From Arthrobacter sp. M2012083 (GTDB lineage: Bacteria > Actinomycetota > Actinomycetes > Actinomycetales > Micrococcaceae): a DNA stretch of 64,000 nt. The stretch's first letter is position 1, and every line of letters begins with the position of its first letter. Below the pieces are notes generated by a model, which saw only the letters and a program-made list of their open reading frames with translations, ran no database searches and was not told where the DNA came from. The stretch spans positions 1 to 64,000 of the forward strand of contig NZ_AKKK01000038.1 of assembly GCF_000281065.1 (NCBI RefSeq), read 5' to 3'. This document shows positions 54,094-63,426 of the stretch, piece after piece. Made by a program: the position numbers and the translations under genes.

Positions 54094-55422
54094 CTATTCA
54101 CCCCCGCGTGCGAGAGTGAATAGTCCGTTGGGGGATGAATTTCGGCTCACGGGCTCAACGTTGACTACGGGGCCACGGATCGCCAGGAAGCCTGCAGCAG
54201 CCAGAATCACCGCTTCGGCCGCGAGCGCCCAGAACGTAACTTCCCAACCTCCTGTCCAGGTATGGAGGAGTCCGGCCACGAGTGGGCCGAGCGAGGCAAG
54301 GGCGAACCCCAGCCCTTGGCTCATGGCCGAGAGCTTTCCCGCTGTCTGCGGACCGAACGAACGGATCACCACCAACGCCATGGCAAGGCCAAAGCCTGCA
54401 CTCTGGACGACTCCCAGGATCCCCACCATGACGAACTGCAGACCCGCTGGCGCCGTGAGGACTCCCAAAAGCGCGAGGGCCACGGCCAGTCCGAGGCCGG
54501 GTGCCATGATCCGCAGAATGGCAGGACGACCGGCCAGCACAGGAGCCAGCAGGCTTGCGGGGAGCCCGGCAAGGCTGAACCAGGCCAGCAACGCAGCAGC
54601 GTCGGCCGATGACAGCCCTTTGGAGACGAGGTAAACAGCCAGCCATGACGTGATCGCAAAGTAGAGCATGGCCTGCAATCCAAAGAACGCCGTCACAGCC
54701 CAGGCTGTGCGCTGCTTGCGCAGCGGCGTGACTTCCGCCGGGTTGACGGGCGCCGGTAAGACAGAGGACGACGGCGGGTCCTGCGTCAGCGGCGAAACCG
54801 CCGCGGCCCCGGCTTCACGCGCTGAACTCTCTGCCGCCGTCGACCGTCCTCCGGAACGGTGGATCAGGAAGGCTCCCAACAGCGCTGGGACAGCCCACAC
54901 AGCCAGTGCCGATGGCAGGTTGCCGCCGAAGGCGTGCTCCAGTGGTTGGACCAGTCCCGCCCCAAGTGCCGCTCCGAGCCCGAATCCCATGGTGCACAGT
55001 CCTGTCCACCAGCCGGTGCCGCGGTTTGCTTTGACGATCTGGGGCACCAGGACACTCGCGCTCATGATCGCCATGCCGGCCAGGAATGTGCCCGGCAGCA
55101 GGAGTGCCGGCACGGTCGCCCGAACCACCAGCGCCGCAGCGAGAACCAGCAAGGCAAGAGCCACAGCCCGCCCGGTGCCGAATCGCCTAGCCAGCCAAGG
55201 CCCGATGGGGCCGGAAATACCAAACGCCAGCACGGGCAAAGTCCCCAACAACGGCAGCAGCGTGGGGTCCAGGTTGAAAACTATCGGGATCTGGTTCATG
55301 ACCCCGGCGACGGTCGTAATGGCCGGTCGAAGGTTAACTGACACCACAACAAGTGCGAGCAGCACCAGGCCAGTCATCAACCTAGGGTTTAATCCCGCCC
55401 CAGCCACCCGCTTCACACGCAC
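54094..55422 (-). CDS. MFS transporter, CynX/NimT type
   Basis: A 442-residue 12-helix permease of the cyanate/2-nitroimidazole exporter group, recognised from VVSVNLRPAITTVAGVM (about residues 28-44) and GPWLARRFGTGR. The central loop is long and hydrophilic (about 200-235). The GTG start has GAGGGG 8 nt upstream. A TTGGTATACCAA palindrome overlaps the promoter, suggesting control by a GntR protein. Confidence 0.83.
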   Translation of the reverse strand: MRVKRVAGAGLNPRLMTGLVLLALVVVSVNLRPAITTVAGVMNQIPIVFNLDPTLLPLLGTLPVLAFGISGPIGPWLARRFGTGRAVALALLVLAAALVVRATVPALLLPGTFLAGMAIMSASVLVPQIVKANRGTGWWTGLCTMGFGLGAALGAGLVQPLEHAFGGNLPSALAVWAVPALLGAFLIHRSGGRSTAAESSAREAGAAAVSPLTQDPPSSSVLPAPVNPAEVTPLRKQRTAWAVTAFFGLQAMLYFAITSWLAVYLVSKGLSSADAAALLAWFSLAGLPASLLAPVLAGRPAILRIMAPGLGLAVALALLGVLTAPAGLQFVMVGILGVVQSAGFGLAMALVVIRSFGPQTAGKLSAMSQGLGFALASLGPLVAGLLHTWTGGWEVTFWALAAEAVILAAAGFLAIRGPVVNVEPVSRNSSPNGLFTLARGGE

Positions 55423-55443
55423 GTCATTCCCCTCATAGCCACT

Positions 55444-55550
55444 TTGGTATACCAAGTAAGACTAAGAGCTGATACGTGGAAAGTAAATCCTACAAATTCT
55501 GCCAACTAAGATGACGTAAAGCGCATACCTCATCATTTTTGGAATACCAA
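55444..55550. promoter_or_regulatory. Paired TTGGtATACCAA operators upstream of the MFS gene
   Basis: TTGGTATACCAA (55444-55455) is a perfect 12-bp palindrome 22 bp before the GTG start; TTGGAATACCAA (55539-55550) is a near copy 95 bp further upstream. The shape fits FadR/GntR operators. The local FCD regulator at 51412 is a candidate, though its own promoter shows no such site. Confidence 0.65.
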
Positions 55551-55581
55551 GGAGCGCCAAGGGTGAACCGCAAGGGCTGAC

Positions 55582-55632
55582 GGAGGTGATAGAGCGTCAC
55601 GCTCAAACACGCGGGAGGTGATAGAGCGTCAC
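55582..55632. repeat. Exact 19-bp direct repeat pair
   Basis: GGAGGTGATAGAGCGTCAC occurs at 55582-55600 and again at 55614-55632 (32-bp period). Each copy has outer inverted ends GTGA ... TCAC. It lies in the spacer between the MFS promoter and the 3' end of the FAD oxidase gene and is not coding. Confidence 0.8.
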
Positions 55633-55652
55633 AGGTCGCCCACCTATGGCGA

Positions 55653-55680
55653 GCGCGCAGGGCGTTGCGGCCCTGCGCGC
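55653..55680 (-). terminator. Hairpin after the FAD oxidase gene
   Basis: GCGCGCAGGGC (55653-55663) pairs perfectly with GCCCTGCGCGC (55670-55680) around a 6-nt loop, 20 nt past the stop of the minus-strand FAD oxidase. There is no clear T-run on the minus strand. Confidence 0.65.
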
Positions 55681-55699
55681 CGGCTCAAAGGCAAAGACC

Positions 55700-57163
55700 C
55701 TAGATAGCCTTCCCTGGGTTCAGAATCCCCTGCGGGTCGAACAGTTCTTTGATCCGCCGTTGCAGCTCCCGCACGGGCTCGGGCTGCTCCAGGCCGAGCC
55801 ATCGCAGCTTGTATTGGCCAACACCGTGCTCACCGGTGATGGTGCCGCCCATGTCGAGTCCCACGCGGATTGATTCGTCCAAGGCCGCATTCAACCTCTT
55901 CAAAGCCTCCGCGTCTGTGGCCGGGTCCACCCTGTCCATCCAGAAGGTGGGGTGCAGGTTGCCGTCGCCGGCGTGGGCCACTACTTTAAGGCGGACCTGG
56001 AACCGGGCTGCCATTGCTTCGAGTTCGGCGACGAAATCTACTAGTCGCGAACGCGGGACGGCGATGTCTTCTCCAACCCTGAATTCGTCGTCCACTTCGA
56101 CACCGCGGCTGTTGCGTCGCATTTCCACCAACATTTCGGCTTCGGCGCTGACTTCCGTGGTCACTATGGCGCCGCCGTCAGCAAGGACCTGCCGGACGAC
56201 GTCGGCCTCCGCTGCGGCACCAAAGCCGTCGGTCTGGATCAGAAGCAAGGATTTGCCGCGTTTTTGGAGGTCGCCGCCGTGGAGTTCGTCAAGCTGCACC
56301 AAGGTGCCGTTGTCCAGGAGCTCCATGATGGCGGGCTGTACCCTGGCCCTGCCCACGGCGAGGACTCCGGCGGCGGCGCTTCGGAAGTCCTGGTAGAAGG
56401 CCGCGATGGTGTGCACCTCGCGAGGCAGGTACTTCAAGCGGACGGTCACGCCCACCACGATTCCCAGCGTCCCTTCAGACCCAACGAGCAGCGCGGTGAG
56501 GTCATAGCCTGCCACGCCTTTGAAAGTCTGATGGCCGGTGTGCATCAGTGAGCCGTCGGCCATGACAACGTCCAAGGCCAGCACGGAATCGCGTGTTACG
56601 CCGTATTTGGCGCAGCGCAGTCCTCCGGCGTTGGTGGCCACGTTGCCCCCGATGGTGGACATCTTGTAACTCGCCGGGTCGGGCGCGTACATCAGACCGT
56701 GATTGGCCGCGGCAGCGTTCAGTTCCGCGTTGATGACGCCGGGTTCGACGACGGCGGTCTCGTCGTCGGGGTTGAGGTCCAGGATGCGGTTCATCCGTTC
56801 CAGGCTCAGGATGATGCAGCCTTGTGTGGCGTGTGCCCCTCCGGAGACGCCGGTTCCGGCTCCCCGGGGAACGATCGGCACTTGATGGGCGGCGCAGCGG
56901 CGAACAATGTGTTGTACGTCTTCCACTGACTCAGCCCACACCACAGCGCGGGGCAGGTGCCTTTCCAGCAGTGGTCCTTGGTCCACCGAGTACGCGGTAA
57001 GGGTTTCTTCATCGTCCGCCACTTGCCCGGCCCCAAGTCCAGCTGCAAGCTCCTCCACGAAAGTCCCCGGGATGGCACGTGGTTGGGTTGCTTCCCCCCG
57101 GCCCACCGTACGTTCCTTGATGCTTTCCCCTGATGTTCCGGCGATGGCTGTTTCGTCCGACAA
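55700..57163 (-). CDS. GlcD-type FAD-linked oxidase
   Basis: A 487-residue VAO/PCMH-family flavoenzyme of the glycolate or D-lactate dehydrogenase group. It has PRGAGTGVSGGAH (about residues 96-108) and TIGGNVATNAGGLRCAKYGVT binding FAD, and the C-terminal HAGDGNLHPTFW and ITGEHGVGQYKLRWL blocks. It oxidises a 2-hydroxy acid to the oxo acid. A TTG start (57163) with GGAGG 6 nt upstream is preferred; 12 more upstream codons are open but Cys-rich and unlikely. No iron-sulfur partner gene is adjacent. Confidence 0.86.
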   Translation of the reverse strand: MSDETAIAGTSGESIKERTVGRGEATQPRAIPGTFVEELAAGLGAGQVADDEETLTAYSVDQGPLLERHLPRAVVWAESVEDVQHIVRRCAAHQVPIVPRGAGTGVSGGAHATQGCIILSLERMNRILDLNPDDETAVVEPGVINAELNAAAANHGLMYAPDPASYKMSTIGGNVATNAGGLRCAKYGVTRDSVLALDVVMADGSLMHTGHQTFKGVAGYDLTALLVGSEGTLGIVVGVTVRLKYLPREVHTIAAFYQDFRSAAAGVLAVGRARVQPAIMELLDNGTLVQLDELHGGDLQKRGKSLLLIQTDGFGAAAEADVVRQVLADGGAIVTTEVSAEAEMLVEMRRNSRGVEVDDEFRVGEDIAVPRSRLVDFVAELEAMAARFQVRLKVVAHAGDGNLHPTFWMDRVDPATDAEALKRLNAALDESIRVGLDMGGTITGEHGVGQYKLRWLGLEQPEPVRELQRRIKELFDPQGILNPGKAI

Positions 57164-57264
57164 GGCTTTCCCTCCACATGAGCACCGCGGACACGCCAAA
57201 CCGGCAGTCTTCGCAGTCTTTTCCTTGCCAGTCTAGCCAGCACCGGCATGGCATCGGGCGCCCT

Positions 57265-59232
57265 CTAGTGCAGGGGCAGCGAGGTTCCGGAGATCACCCA
57301 GATTCCTGCAGAAATACCTTCCGAGCATAGACGAACACTTTCGACGCCGGATGGACCGGCAGTTGCCGTTGCCACCGTTCCGGAGTGGTGCAGTGGCGGC
57401 AAGAGCAAGGCCTCAAGCTGCGCGTCGCTGAGAACCGAATCGTCGAGGACCACATCGGCAGCGTCCCTTGAGACGAAGACCAGCACTGACGACTCCATGG
57501 TTTCCCGGACAAAGATCATGGCGTCGCCTTGTGCGTGCAGCCATCGCACGCCGCCCTCAGTCAGCGCGGGCAGTTCCCTGCGGAGCCGCGCAAGGCTTGC
57601 GTAGACGGATCGCAGGTCCTTGACCACGCGATGCTTGACCACAGAAGCCGGCTTACCTTCCAATCCCCCCTCAGCCCACGGCATGGGAGTCCTGGAGTCC
57701 TCGCCGTTGAAACCTTCGAATCCAAACTCATCGCCGGCAAACATCACCGGAAGTCCCGGCAAGCAGAACGTGAGCACCGCACCCGCTTCCGGACCGCCGT
57801 CGACCATTACGGTTGCCGCACGCGCTGTGTCGTGCGTATTGAGGGCATTCATGTTGTTTTGTCGCACACCCCAGCTAAATCCCGCTGCGAGGTCCTGATG
57901 CGTCGCGAGGAAATCTTCGGCGGAGATCCTGTTGGGCCCGGACTGGGGCGAGCCGAAGAAGTTGACGTTGGGCGCGTCTTTCGCGAGCCAGGACCACAAG
58001 GGGCGGGTGAGGTTGGAGCATGTCATGGCGCCCTGCCAGTGTTCGCCGGTGACATCGGGGGCTGCGTCGGAAGTGGACTCCGCCAGGAGGGCGGCGTCCG
58101 GGTTGATCTCACGGACCCGGTGGGCGATGAGCCGGGCTACTTCATGGTTGAGATCCACGGATCCAAGGCGTCCGGTCATGTTGCCGACGTCGATCCTCCA
58201 TCCATCCAGGTTGAACGGCGGCTTCAGCCAGCGGGCCACCACTGAATCCTCGTCGGCCACGAAGCGCCGGCGGAGGGCGTCCGAGGACCAGTTCAACTTG
58301 GGCAGGGACGGGACACCCCACCATGATTCGTAGCTGGAATGGTCGGCACTGAAATAGTAATAGCCGGCCTCCTCCGAACCGGGATCCGCGAGCGCTTTGA
58401 CGAACCACTCGTGCGCGGCGCCGGTGTGGTTCGCCGTGAGGTCCCCCATCACTTTGATCCCGCGCGCGTGCGCGGCTTCAACCAAGTCCACCAAAGCCTG
58501 GTCCCCGCCCAGGAGCGGGTCCACGGAATCGAACGTTGATGCGTCGTAGCGGTGGTTCGATCGCGCCGGGAAGAACGGTGTCAGATAGAGGAGGTCCACG
58601 CCCAGTTCCTGCAGGTGGTCCAACTTGCCTGTGATTCCCGGCAAGTCTCCGCCATAGAACTGCGTGGAGGCCAACTCACCCGTCCCCGCTACCGGGGTGT
58701 CCCAGGAACACTCAATGGCCCAATCAGGTGTGGGATGGTTGCCGGCCTGGACCGAACGCGCGAACCTGTCCGGGAATACCTGGTACATGGTGCCCTTGTG
58801 CAGCCATTCCGGAGCCGGGGCAAACGCCGTCAGCCTGAAGTCCGCGGCATCGGACACGTCCCGTCGGAACAGTCCCTGGGCGTTGAGGTTCCAGTAGCTC
58901 CGTCCGATGGTGCTGCCCATCGCTGCGCTGGCGGCAGCACCGACGTCGTGCGTTTGAGTGACTTCCAGCAGGAAGCGGTACTTAGCCACCGGATTCGCCA
59001 CGAGCATCGCCCCTTCCCACCAATCCCAGCCATCCGCGGAGCGTAGCCGGATGGCTGCGTCGTAGCGGGGCTCACCGTCCTGGACCGAACGGACCCAAAC
59101 TTTCGACGCCGGACCCCAGCCCTGCGGTACGCGGACCCGGAGGCGTACGGTATCGCCCAGGGACACTGACCCGGATTCGGTGTTGGATACGAAGAGACTC
59201 GAGCCGTCGTGGTGCGGAAGGGCGATTGGCAT
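57265..59232 (-). CDS. GH13 cyclomaltodextrinase/neopullulanase-like glycosidase
   Basis: A 655-residue GH13 enzyme. An N-terminal beta-sandwich (about residues 1-130) precedes the barrel, which holds YQVFPDRFA, the nucleophile in GWRIDVGNMTG (about 350-360), the acid/base in ALLAESTSD, and the NTHDTARA block. No signal peptide, so it cleaves imported maltodextrins or cyclodextrins in the cytoplasm. It is the last gene of the malEFG operon, 2 bp after malG. Confidence 0.86.
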   Translation of the reverse strand: MPIALPHHDGSSLFVSNTESGSVSLGDTVRLRVRVPQGWGPASKVWVRSVQDGEPRYDAAIRLRSADGWDWWEGAMLVANPVAKYRFLLEVTQTHDVGAAASAAMGSTIGRSYWNLNAQGLFRRDVSDAADFRLTAFAPAPEWLHKGTMYQVFPDRFARSVQAGNHPTPDWAIECSWDTPVAGTGELASTQFYGGDLPGITGKLDHLQELGVDLLYLTPFFPARSNHRYDASTFDSVDPLLGGDQALVDLVEAAHARGIKVMGDLTANHTGAAHEWFVKALADPGSEEAGYYYFSADHSSYESWWGVPSLPKLNWSSDALRRRFVADEDSVVARWLKPPFNLDGWRIDVGNMTGRLGSVDLNHEVARLIAHRVREINPDAALLAESTSDAAPDVTGEHWQGAMTCSNLTRPLWSWLAKDAPNVNFFGSPQSGPNRISAEDFLATHQDLAAGFSWGVRQNNMNALNTHDTARAATVMVDGGPEAGAVLTFCLPGLPVMFAGDEFGFEGFNGEDSRTPMPWAEGGLEGKPASVVKHRVVKDLRSVYASLARLRRELPALTEGGVRWLHAQGDAMIFVRETMESSVLVFVSRDAADVVLDDSVLSDAQLEALLLPPLHHSGTVATATAGPSGVESVRLCSEGISAGIWVISGTSLPLH

Positions 59233-59234
59233 GG

Positions 59235-60167
59235 TCAGCCTTTCACTGAGCCGGCGGTAAGTCCGCTGACGATGTATTTCTGGAGGAAGAGGAACAGTGC
59301 CATGACCGGGATCGCGGCGATCACGGCCCCGGCCGCGAAGACACCCCAGTTCTCGGAACGCTGCTGGGCCACGTAGGAGTAAAGCCCGACGGCGAGTGTC
59401 TGGCTGTCCGGATCGGTCAGCACCACGCTGGCGATGACGAACTCGCTGGAAATGCCGATGAAGGCCAAAAGACCCACAACCGCCAGAATGGGCGTGACCA
59501 GGCGCAGGATGATGCCGAAGAAGATCTGCACGTGGCTGGCGCCGTCGATCTTGGCGGCCTCATCCAGTGACTGCGGAACTGTGTTGAAGAACCCGTACAT
59601 AAGGTAGGTGTTCACACCCAGCGCTCCGCCGAGATAGACCATGATGAGGCCCAGCTGGCTGCCCAGCCCCAAGGCCGGAATTACCTGCGAGATCCCGCTG
59701 AGGAGCAGGAAGATCGCGACGACGGCCAACAGTTGCGGGAACATCTGCAGCAGGAGGAGGGTCAAGAGACCCATCCGGCGGCCTTTGAAGCGCATGCGGG
59801 AAAATGCGTACGCGGCCATGGCGCCGAGGAAAACGGTAGCGGCTGACGTTACCGTACCTACCACCAGAGTGTTGACGAACCACCGTCCGAAAGGTCGGGT
59901 GGGGTCGCTGAAGAGCGCCACGAAGTTGCCGGTGTCGAACCTGGAAAACAGTCCGTTGGAACCCACAAGCGTGCCATTGGAATCCAGGGCAGCGGAGAGC
60001 ACATAGAGGAGCGGGAACACGGCGAAAATGGTGGTGATGATGCCCACCACATGCCGCCAGCCTTTGTCCTTGAACCAGACCCCGAAAGGACGGCGCTTTT
60101 GGGCTAGCGGCGACGGGCCGCCGTCGAACGTTGTTTCCTTGCTGGAGGCGAATGTGCCTACGCTCAT
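59235..60167 (-). CDS. malG: Maltodextrin ABC transporter permease MalG-like
   Basis: A 310-residue permease with six membrane segments. The EAA loop is QSLDEAAKIDGASHVQIFFGI (split, about residues 196-216). Its ATG shares a base with the malF stop. It pairs with MalF to form the maltose/maltodextrin channel; no ATPase is encoded in the operon. Confidence 0.88.
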   Translation of the reverse strand: MSVGTFASSKETTFDGGPSPLAQKRRPFGVWFKDKGWRHVVGIITTIFAVFPLLYVLSAALDSNGTLVGSNGLFSRFDTGNFVALFSDPTRPFGRWFVNTLVVGTVTSAATVFLGAMAAYAFSRMRFKGRRMGLLTLLLLQMFPQLLAVVAIFLLLSGISQVIPALGLGSQLGLIMVYLGGALGVNTYLMYGFFNTVPQSLDEAAKIDGASHVQIFFGIILRLVTPILAVVGLLAFIGISSEFVIASVVLTDPDSQTLAVGLYSYVAQQRSENWGVFAAGAVIAAIPVMALFLFLQKYIVSGLTAGSVKG

Positions 60168-61822
60168 CAGTTCACGTCCTCGAGTGCTTTGGTCTGCTTG
60201 AAGCTGATGGCCGAAATGGTGGCCACGATGATGAAGATGATGATCGCGAGCGCGCTGGCCAGGCCGTAGTCGCGGCCCGTGCCTTGGCCGAACGCCACTT
60301 TGTACACCAGCGTGATGAGGATGTCGGTGGAACCGATGTCGCGGTCAGTGTCCGCGAAGCGCGGCCCACCGCCGGTGAGCATGTAGATGACGTTGAAGTT
60401 GTTGAAGTTGAAGGCGAAGGAGGAGATCAGCAGTGGTGCCACTGACACCAGCAGCAGGGGCAACTTGATGGAACGGAACACCCGCCAAGCTGAGGCCCCA
60501 TCCATGCGGGCTGCCTCGTCGATTTCGGACGGCAGCGACTGCAAGGCGCCGGTGCAGACCAGGAACATGTAGGGGAACCCAAGCCACACATTGACTACCA
60601 GCACGCTGATCTTGGCCAGGACGGGGTCCGTAAGCCAGCCGATGTTCGCGCCACCGAGCAATGTTTGGTTCAGCCAGCCGAACTCGGGGTTGAGAATTCC
60701 GGACCACACCAAGCCGGACAGGAAAGCGGGGAAAGCGTAGGGCAGGATCATCAGGATCCGGTACGCCTTCTTACCCCGAAGGTCCTCACGGTTGAAGGTC
60801 ATTGCCAGGAAGAGGCCCATCACAAATGTGAGGGCGACGGACGCAATGGAGAAGGTGAACGTCCAGAGGATCACGCCCACCAGCGGTCCGCGAAGGCTGG
60901 GGTCCGTGAAGGCCCGGACGAAGTTGTCCATTCCCACATCGATTTTCCAGCCGGTGGCCAAGGCCTCTCCGTTAGGATCAGCAAAGGCGCCTTTGCCGTT
61001 GTCGCGGTATTCCGTGCCGGTTTCGGTGTCCACGAAGGTATCCGTGGCGGCGTCGTACTTGAGCGCCGGTTTGAACTGGTAAGCCGTGCTGCCGTCTGCT
61101 GTGCGCAACGTTCCATCGGCGGGATCGTCCGAAACCGGGACCGTGATCTTCAGGATCTCCTGCTGGTTGGCCACGATCTCCTGGAACTTCAGCGTCTGGT
61201 AGCCCGGCAAGGAGTTGGCCTTGCCCGTTGAGTCTTTGCCTGCGTCCGGGGCCTCGGCGAGCGGATCTTCGCTACTGCCGAGTTGCGCCCTCCCCGCCGG
61301 ATCGGTGAACAGCAGATAGAACTCGTTGTCCTTGGTGAGCACTGATGCCTTGTAAGCAGGCGAATCCGGGACACGTTTCTGCGCTGTCAGCTGGATGGCA
61401 GAAATGGCATCGTCCTTAGTGCTGTTGTGCCCGTCGCCGTAGTTGGTAAAAGCGATGTAGCCGCTGAACACCACCACCAGGACTTGGAACACCAGGAGGA
61501 ACAGCACACCGGGAGCCAGGTATTTGGCCGGGAGCCCGCCCTTGCGGAGGTAGATCCAGTTAATGGCCAGAACCACTAGCGACGACACCGCCAGTGCCGC
61601 CCACGATTGGCTGAGGAAAAGCATCATCAGGACGTACACCGCGAAGGCGTCCACAAGTCCCAGCAGGACAACCTTGAGAATGGTGCCCTTGAGGGAATCC
61701 GGATGGCGTGCGGGTTTGGCTGGACGGCCGGGCTTGGCTGGACGGCCGGCGCTGCTGGCAGCCTCAGCCGGGGCCGCTTGGCCTTGACTTGAGGGCTGTT
61801 CGCGGAGATCTGGTTTTGGCAT
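60167..61822 (-). CDS. malF: Maltodextrin ABC transporter permease MalF-like
   Basis: A 551-residue permease, longer than most because of a large external loop (about residues 120-290) as in enteric MalF. The Ala/Pro-rich N-terminus carries a short GRPAKPGRPAKP tandem. The C-terminal part has the EAA loop SEIDEAARMDGASAWRVF (about 450-467). Preceded by a hairpin that separates it from malE. Confidence 0.87.
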   Translation of the reverse strand: MPKPDLREQPSSQGQAAPAEAASSAGRPAKPGRPAKPARHPDSLKGTILKVVLLGLVDAFAVYVLMMLFLSQSWAALAVSSLVVLAINWIYLRKGGLPAKYLAPGVLFLLVFQVLVVVFSGYIAFTNYGDGHNSTKDDAISAIQLTAQKRVPDSPAYKASVLTKDNEFYLLFTDPAGRAQLGSSEDPLAEAPDAGKDSTGKANSLPGYQTLKFQEIVANQQEILKITVPVSDDPADGTLRTADGSTAYQFKPALKYDAATDTFVDTETGTEYRDNGKGAFADPNGEALATGWKIDVGMDNFVRAFTDPSLRGPLVGVILWTFTFSIASVALTFVMGLFLAMTFNREDLRGKKAYRILMILPYAFPAFLSGLVWSGILNPEFGWLNQTLLGGANIGWLTDPVLAKISVLVVNVWLGFPYMFLVCTGALQSLPSEIDEAARMDGASAWRVFRSIKLPLLLVSVAPLLISSFAFNFNNFNVIYMLTGGGPRFADTDRDIGSTDILITLVYKVAFGQGTGRDYGLASALAIIIFIIVATISAISFKQTKALEDVN

Positions 61823-61857
61823 TGTGGATCCTTGGGTGAAGCGGTTGGCGGCAAGCA

Positions 61858-61886
61858 GGGCCGGGCGGTGGAGTGCCGCCCGGCCC
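61858..61886 (-). terminator. malE-malF intercistronic hairpin
   Basis: GGGCCGGGCGG (61858-61868) pairs perfectly with CCGCCCGGCCC (61876-61886) around a 7-nt loop. It lies between malE and malF on the minus strand without a T-run, so partial attenuation or 3' protection of malE message is likely. Confidence 0.65.
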
Positions 61887-61919
61887 GGGGCAGACCGGTG
61901 GAGTTATCCGGTTGTGGTG

Positions 61920-63218
61920 TTAGCCGCCGATCTTGGACTTGATGCTGTCGGCCATCTTGGTCCAGGCCTCCGCCGGGTCGCCCTGGCCCTTGATGATGGC
62001 CAGTTCGGTAGCACCCCAGTCAGCCCACACCGCGCTCATTTCCGGGATGGCCGGCATGGGAACGCCGGTGGCACCGATCTTGCCGAACGCCTCCACCACG
62101 GGATCGCTGGCGGCCTTGTCGAACGACGCCTTGAGGGCCGGAGGCCGTCCTCCTGCTGCATACATCGAATCCTGCGCCGACTCGGAGGTGAGGTAGTTGG
62201 TGACGAACTCGTTGGTGGCCAAGGCATTGGCACTCTTGGCGCTGATGAAGAAGCCGTTGACGCCGATGAACGGCTGGGCGGGCTCGCCGCCGGCGGTAGG
62301 CAGCTCATCCACGGAGAACTTGATGCCCTTCTTCTGGACGTCCGGAACGTTCCACGGGCCCGTCACGAAGTACGGGGATTCGCCGGCCAGGAACTTCTCC
62401 TTGGCAATGTCACCCGTGATGTTGGAGTTGATGATCTTCTCGCCGGCATCGCCCCAGGCGGCCAGCTTCTTGGCGAATTCGACGCCGGCAGCGTCACCGA
62501 TGAGCAGCTGCTTGGCGTCATATTCGCCGTCGGCGTTCTTACCGAAGACCTGTGAGCCCATGGAGGACTGCAGAGGGTACAAGTGGTATGGGTCGCCCTG
62601 CTTCGGGTCCATGCCCACCAGGAACGGGAAAGTGGCTTTGCCGTCTGCCACGGCCTTCTTGCCGTTGGCCACTACTTCGTCCAACGTGGCAGCTTTGCTG
62701 TCCACGATGCTGGTGTTGCGCAGCAGCGCGATGTTTTCTATGGCATACGGGACACCGTAGACAGCGCCGTTGTAGGTCATGGCCTTGATGGAGGAATCCT
62801 GGAACTGTCCGGCTTTGTCGCCCAGTTCGACGGGTGCGATCACACCATTCTGAACAAACTTTCCAATCCAGTCGTGGGGTCCGACGATCAAGTCCGGCCC
62901 CTGGCCTGTGGGCACCTGCGTGATGAAGTCGTCGCGCACGGCGGCAAAGTCCTTGACCACGAGCTTCACCTCAATGCCGGTATCGGACTTGAACTTCTCC
63001 GTAATGTCCTTCAACGCCGGGGAACGTTCGGCGTCCACCCACATGGTGATGACACCGGCTCCTGCGGCCTTGAGGTCCGGTTTTGCGGCTTCCGAGCTTG
63101 GCGCGGTGGAGGCGCTTCCACCGCAGGCGCTCAGTGCCAGGGCTGCGGCCACGGAGAGCGCCCCGGTGGCGAAAACGCGCCGGGTGGTCTGAGTCGCGAG
63201 GGTATTGTGCACCTTCAT
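61920..63218 (-). CDS. malE: Maltodextrin ABC transporter substrate-binding lipoprotein
   Basis: A 432-residue family-1 solute-binding protein. The signal contains TRRVFATGAL and a lipobox ALSACGGS (Cys about residue 31). The TMWVDAE start of the mature domain (about residues 57-63) and the C-terminal tryptophan-rich helix match maltose-binding proteins. First gene of the operon, divergent from the alpha-glucosidase gene. Confidence 0.9.
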   Translation of the reverse strand: MKVHNTLATQTTRRVFATGALSVAAALALSACGGSASTAPSSEAAKPDLKAAGAGVITMWVDAERSPALKDITEKFKSDTGIEVKLVVKDFAAVRDDFITQVPTGQGPDLIVGPHDWIGKFVQNGVIAPVELGDKAGQFQDSSIKAMTYNGAVYGVPYAIENIALLRNTSIVDSKAATLDEVVANGKKAVADGKATFPFLVGMDPKQGDPYHLYPLQSSMGSQVFGKNADGEYDAKQLLIGDAAGVEFAKKLAAWGDAGEKIINSNITGDIAKEKFLAGESPYFVTGPWNVPDVQKKGIKFSVDELPTAGGEPAQPFIGVNGFFISAKSANALATNEFVTNYLTSESAQDSMYAAGGRPPALKASFDKAASDPVVEAFGKIGATGVPMPAIPEMSAVWADWGATELAIIKGQGDPAEAWTKMADSIKSKIGG

Positions 63219-63298
63219 TGGTGTCCCTTTCCTTCTTTTTGCTTCGACGGCAAGGGCTTAAGGCCCGTCGCATCGCCGGTGATATGGCTCACAACTGC

Positions 63299-63306
63299 AA
63301 GCGCTT
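63299..63306. promoter_or_regulatory. LacI-type operator in the malE promoter region
   Basis: TGCAAGCGCTTCCA contains the perfect 8-bp palindrome AAGCGCTT, a LacI-family core, about 80 bp before the malE start. It pairs with the second site at 63386. The LacI regulator of this locus is not in the window. Confidence 0.6.
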
Positions 63307-63385
63307 CCACACACTACAGGGCTTGCAGCATATTTGGAAAGCCCTGCCCTCCCAAATCGCGCAAAGACAGCACCCTTAGGACTGG

Positions 63386-63420
63386 AAACGTTTACAACTC
63401 TGGGATTTCTCTTCTACGAT
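63386..63420 (+). promoter_or_regulatory. Alpha-glucosidase promoter with overlapping LacI-type operator
   Basis: A -35-like TTTACA (63391-63396) and -10-like TACGAT (63415-63420) are 18 bp apart, and the ATG follows the -10 by only 6 nt, so the transcript should be leaderless. The palindrome AAACGTTT (63386-63393) overlaps the -35 element, where a LacI repressor would block RNA polymerase. Confidence 0.6.
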
Positions 63421-63426
63421 GTGTTC

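Noticed and set aside
55582..55632. CRISPR-like repeat pair
   Set aside because: Only two copies with a 13-bp gap, no spacer array and no cas genes.
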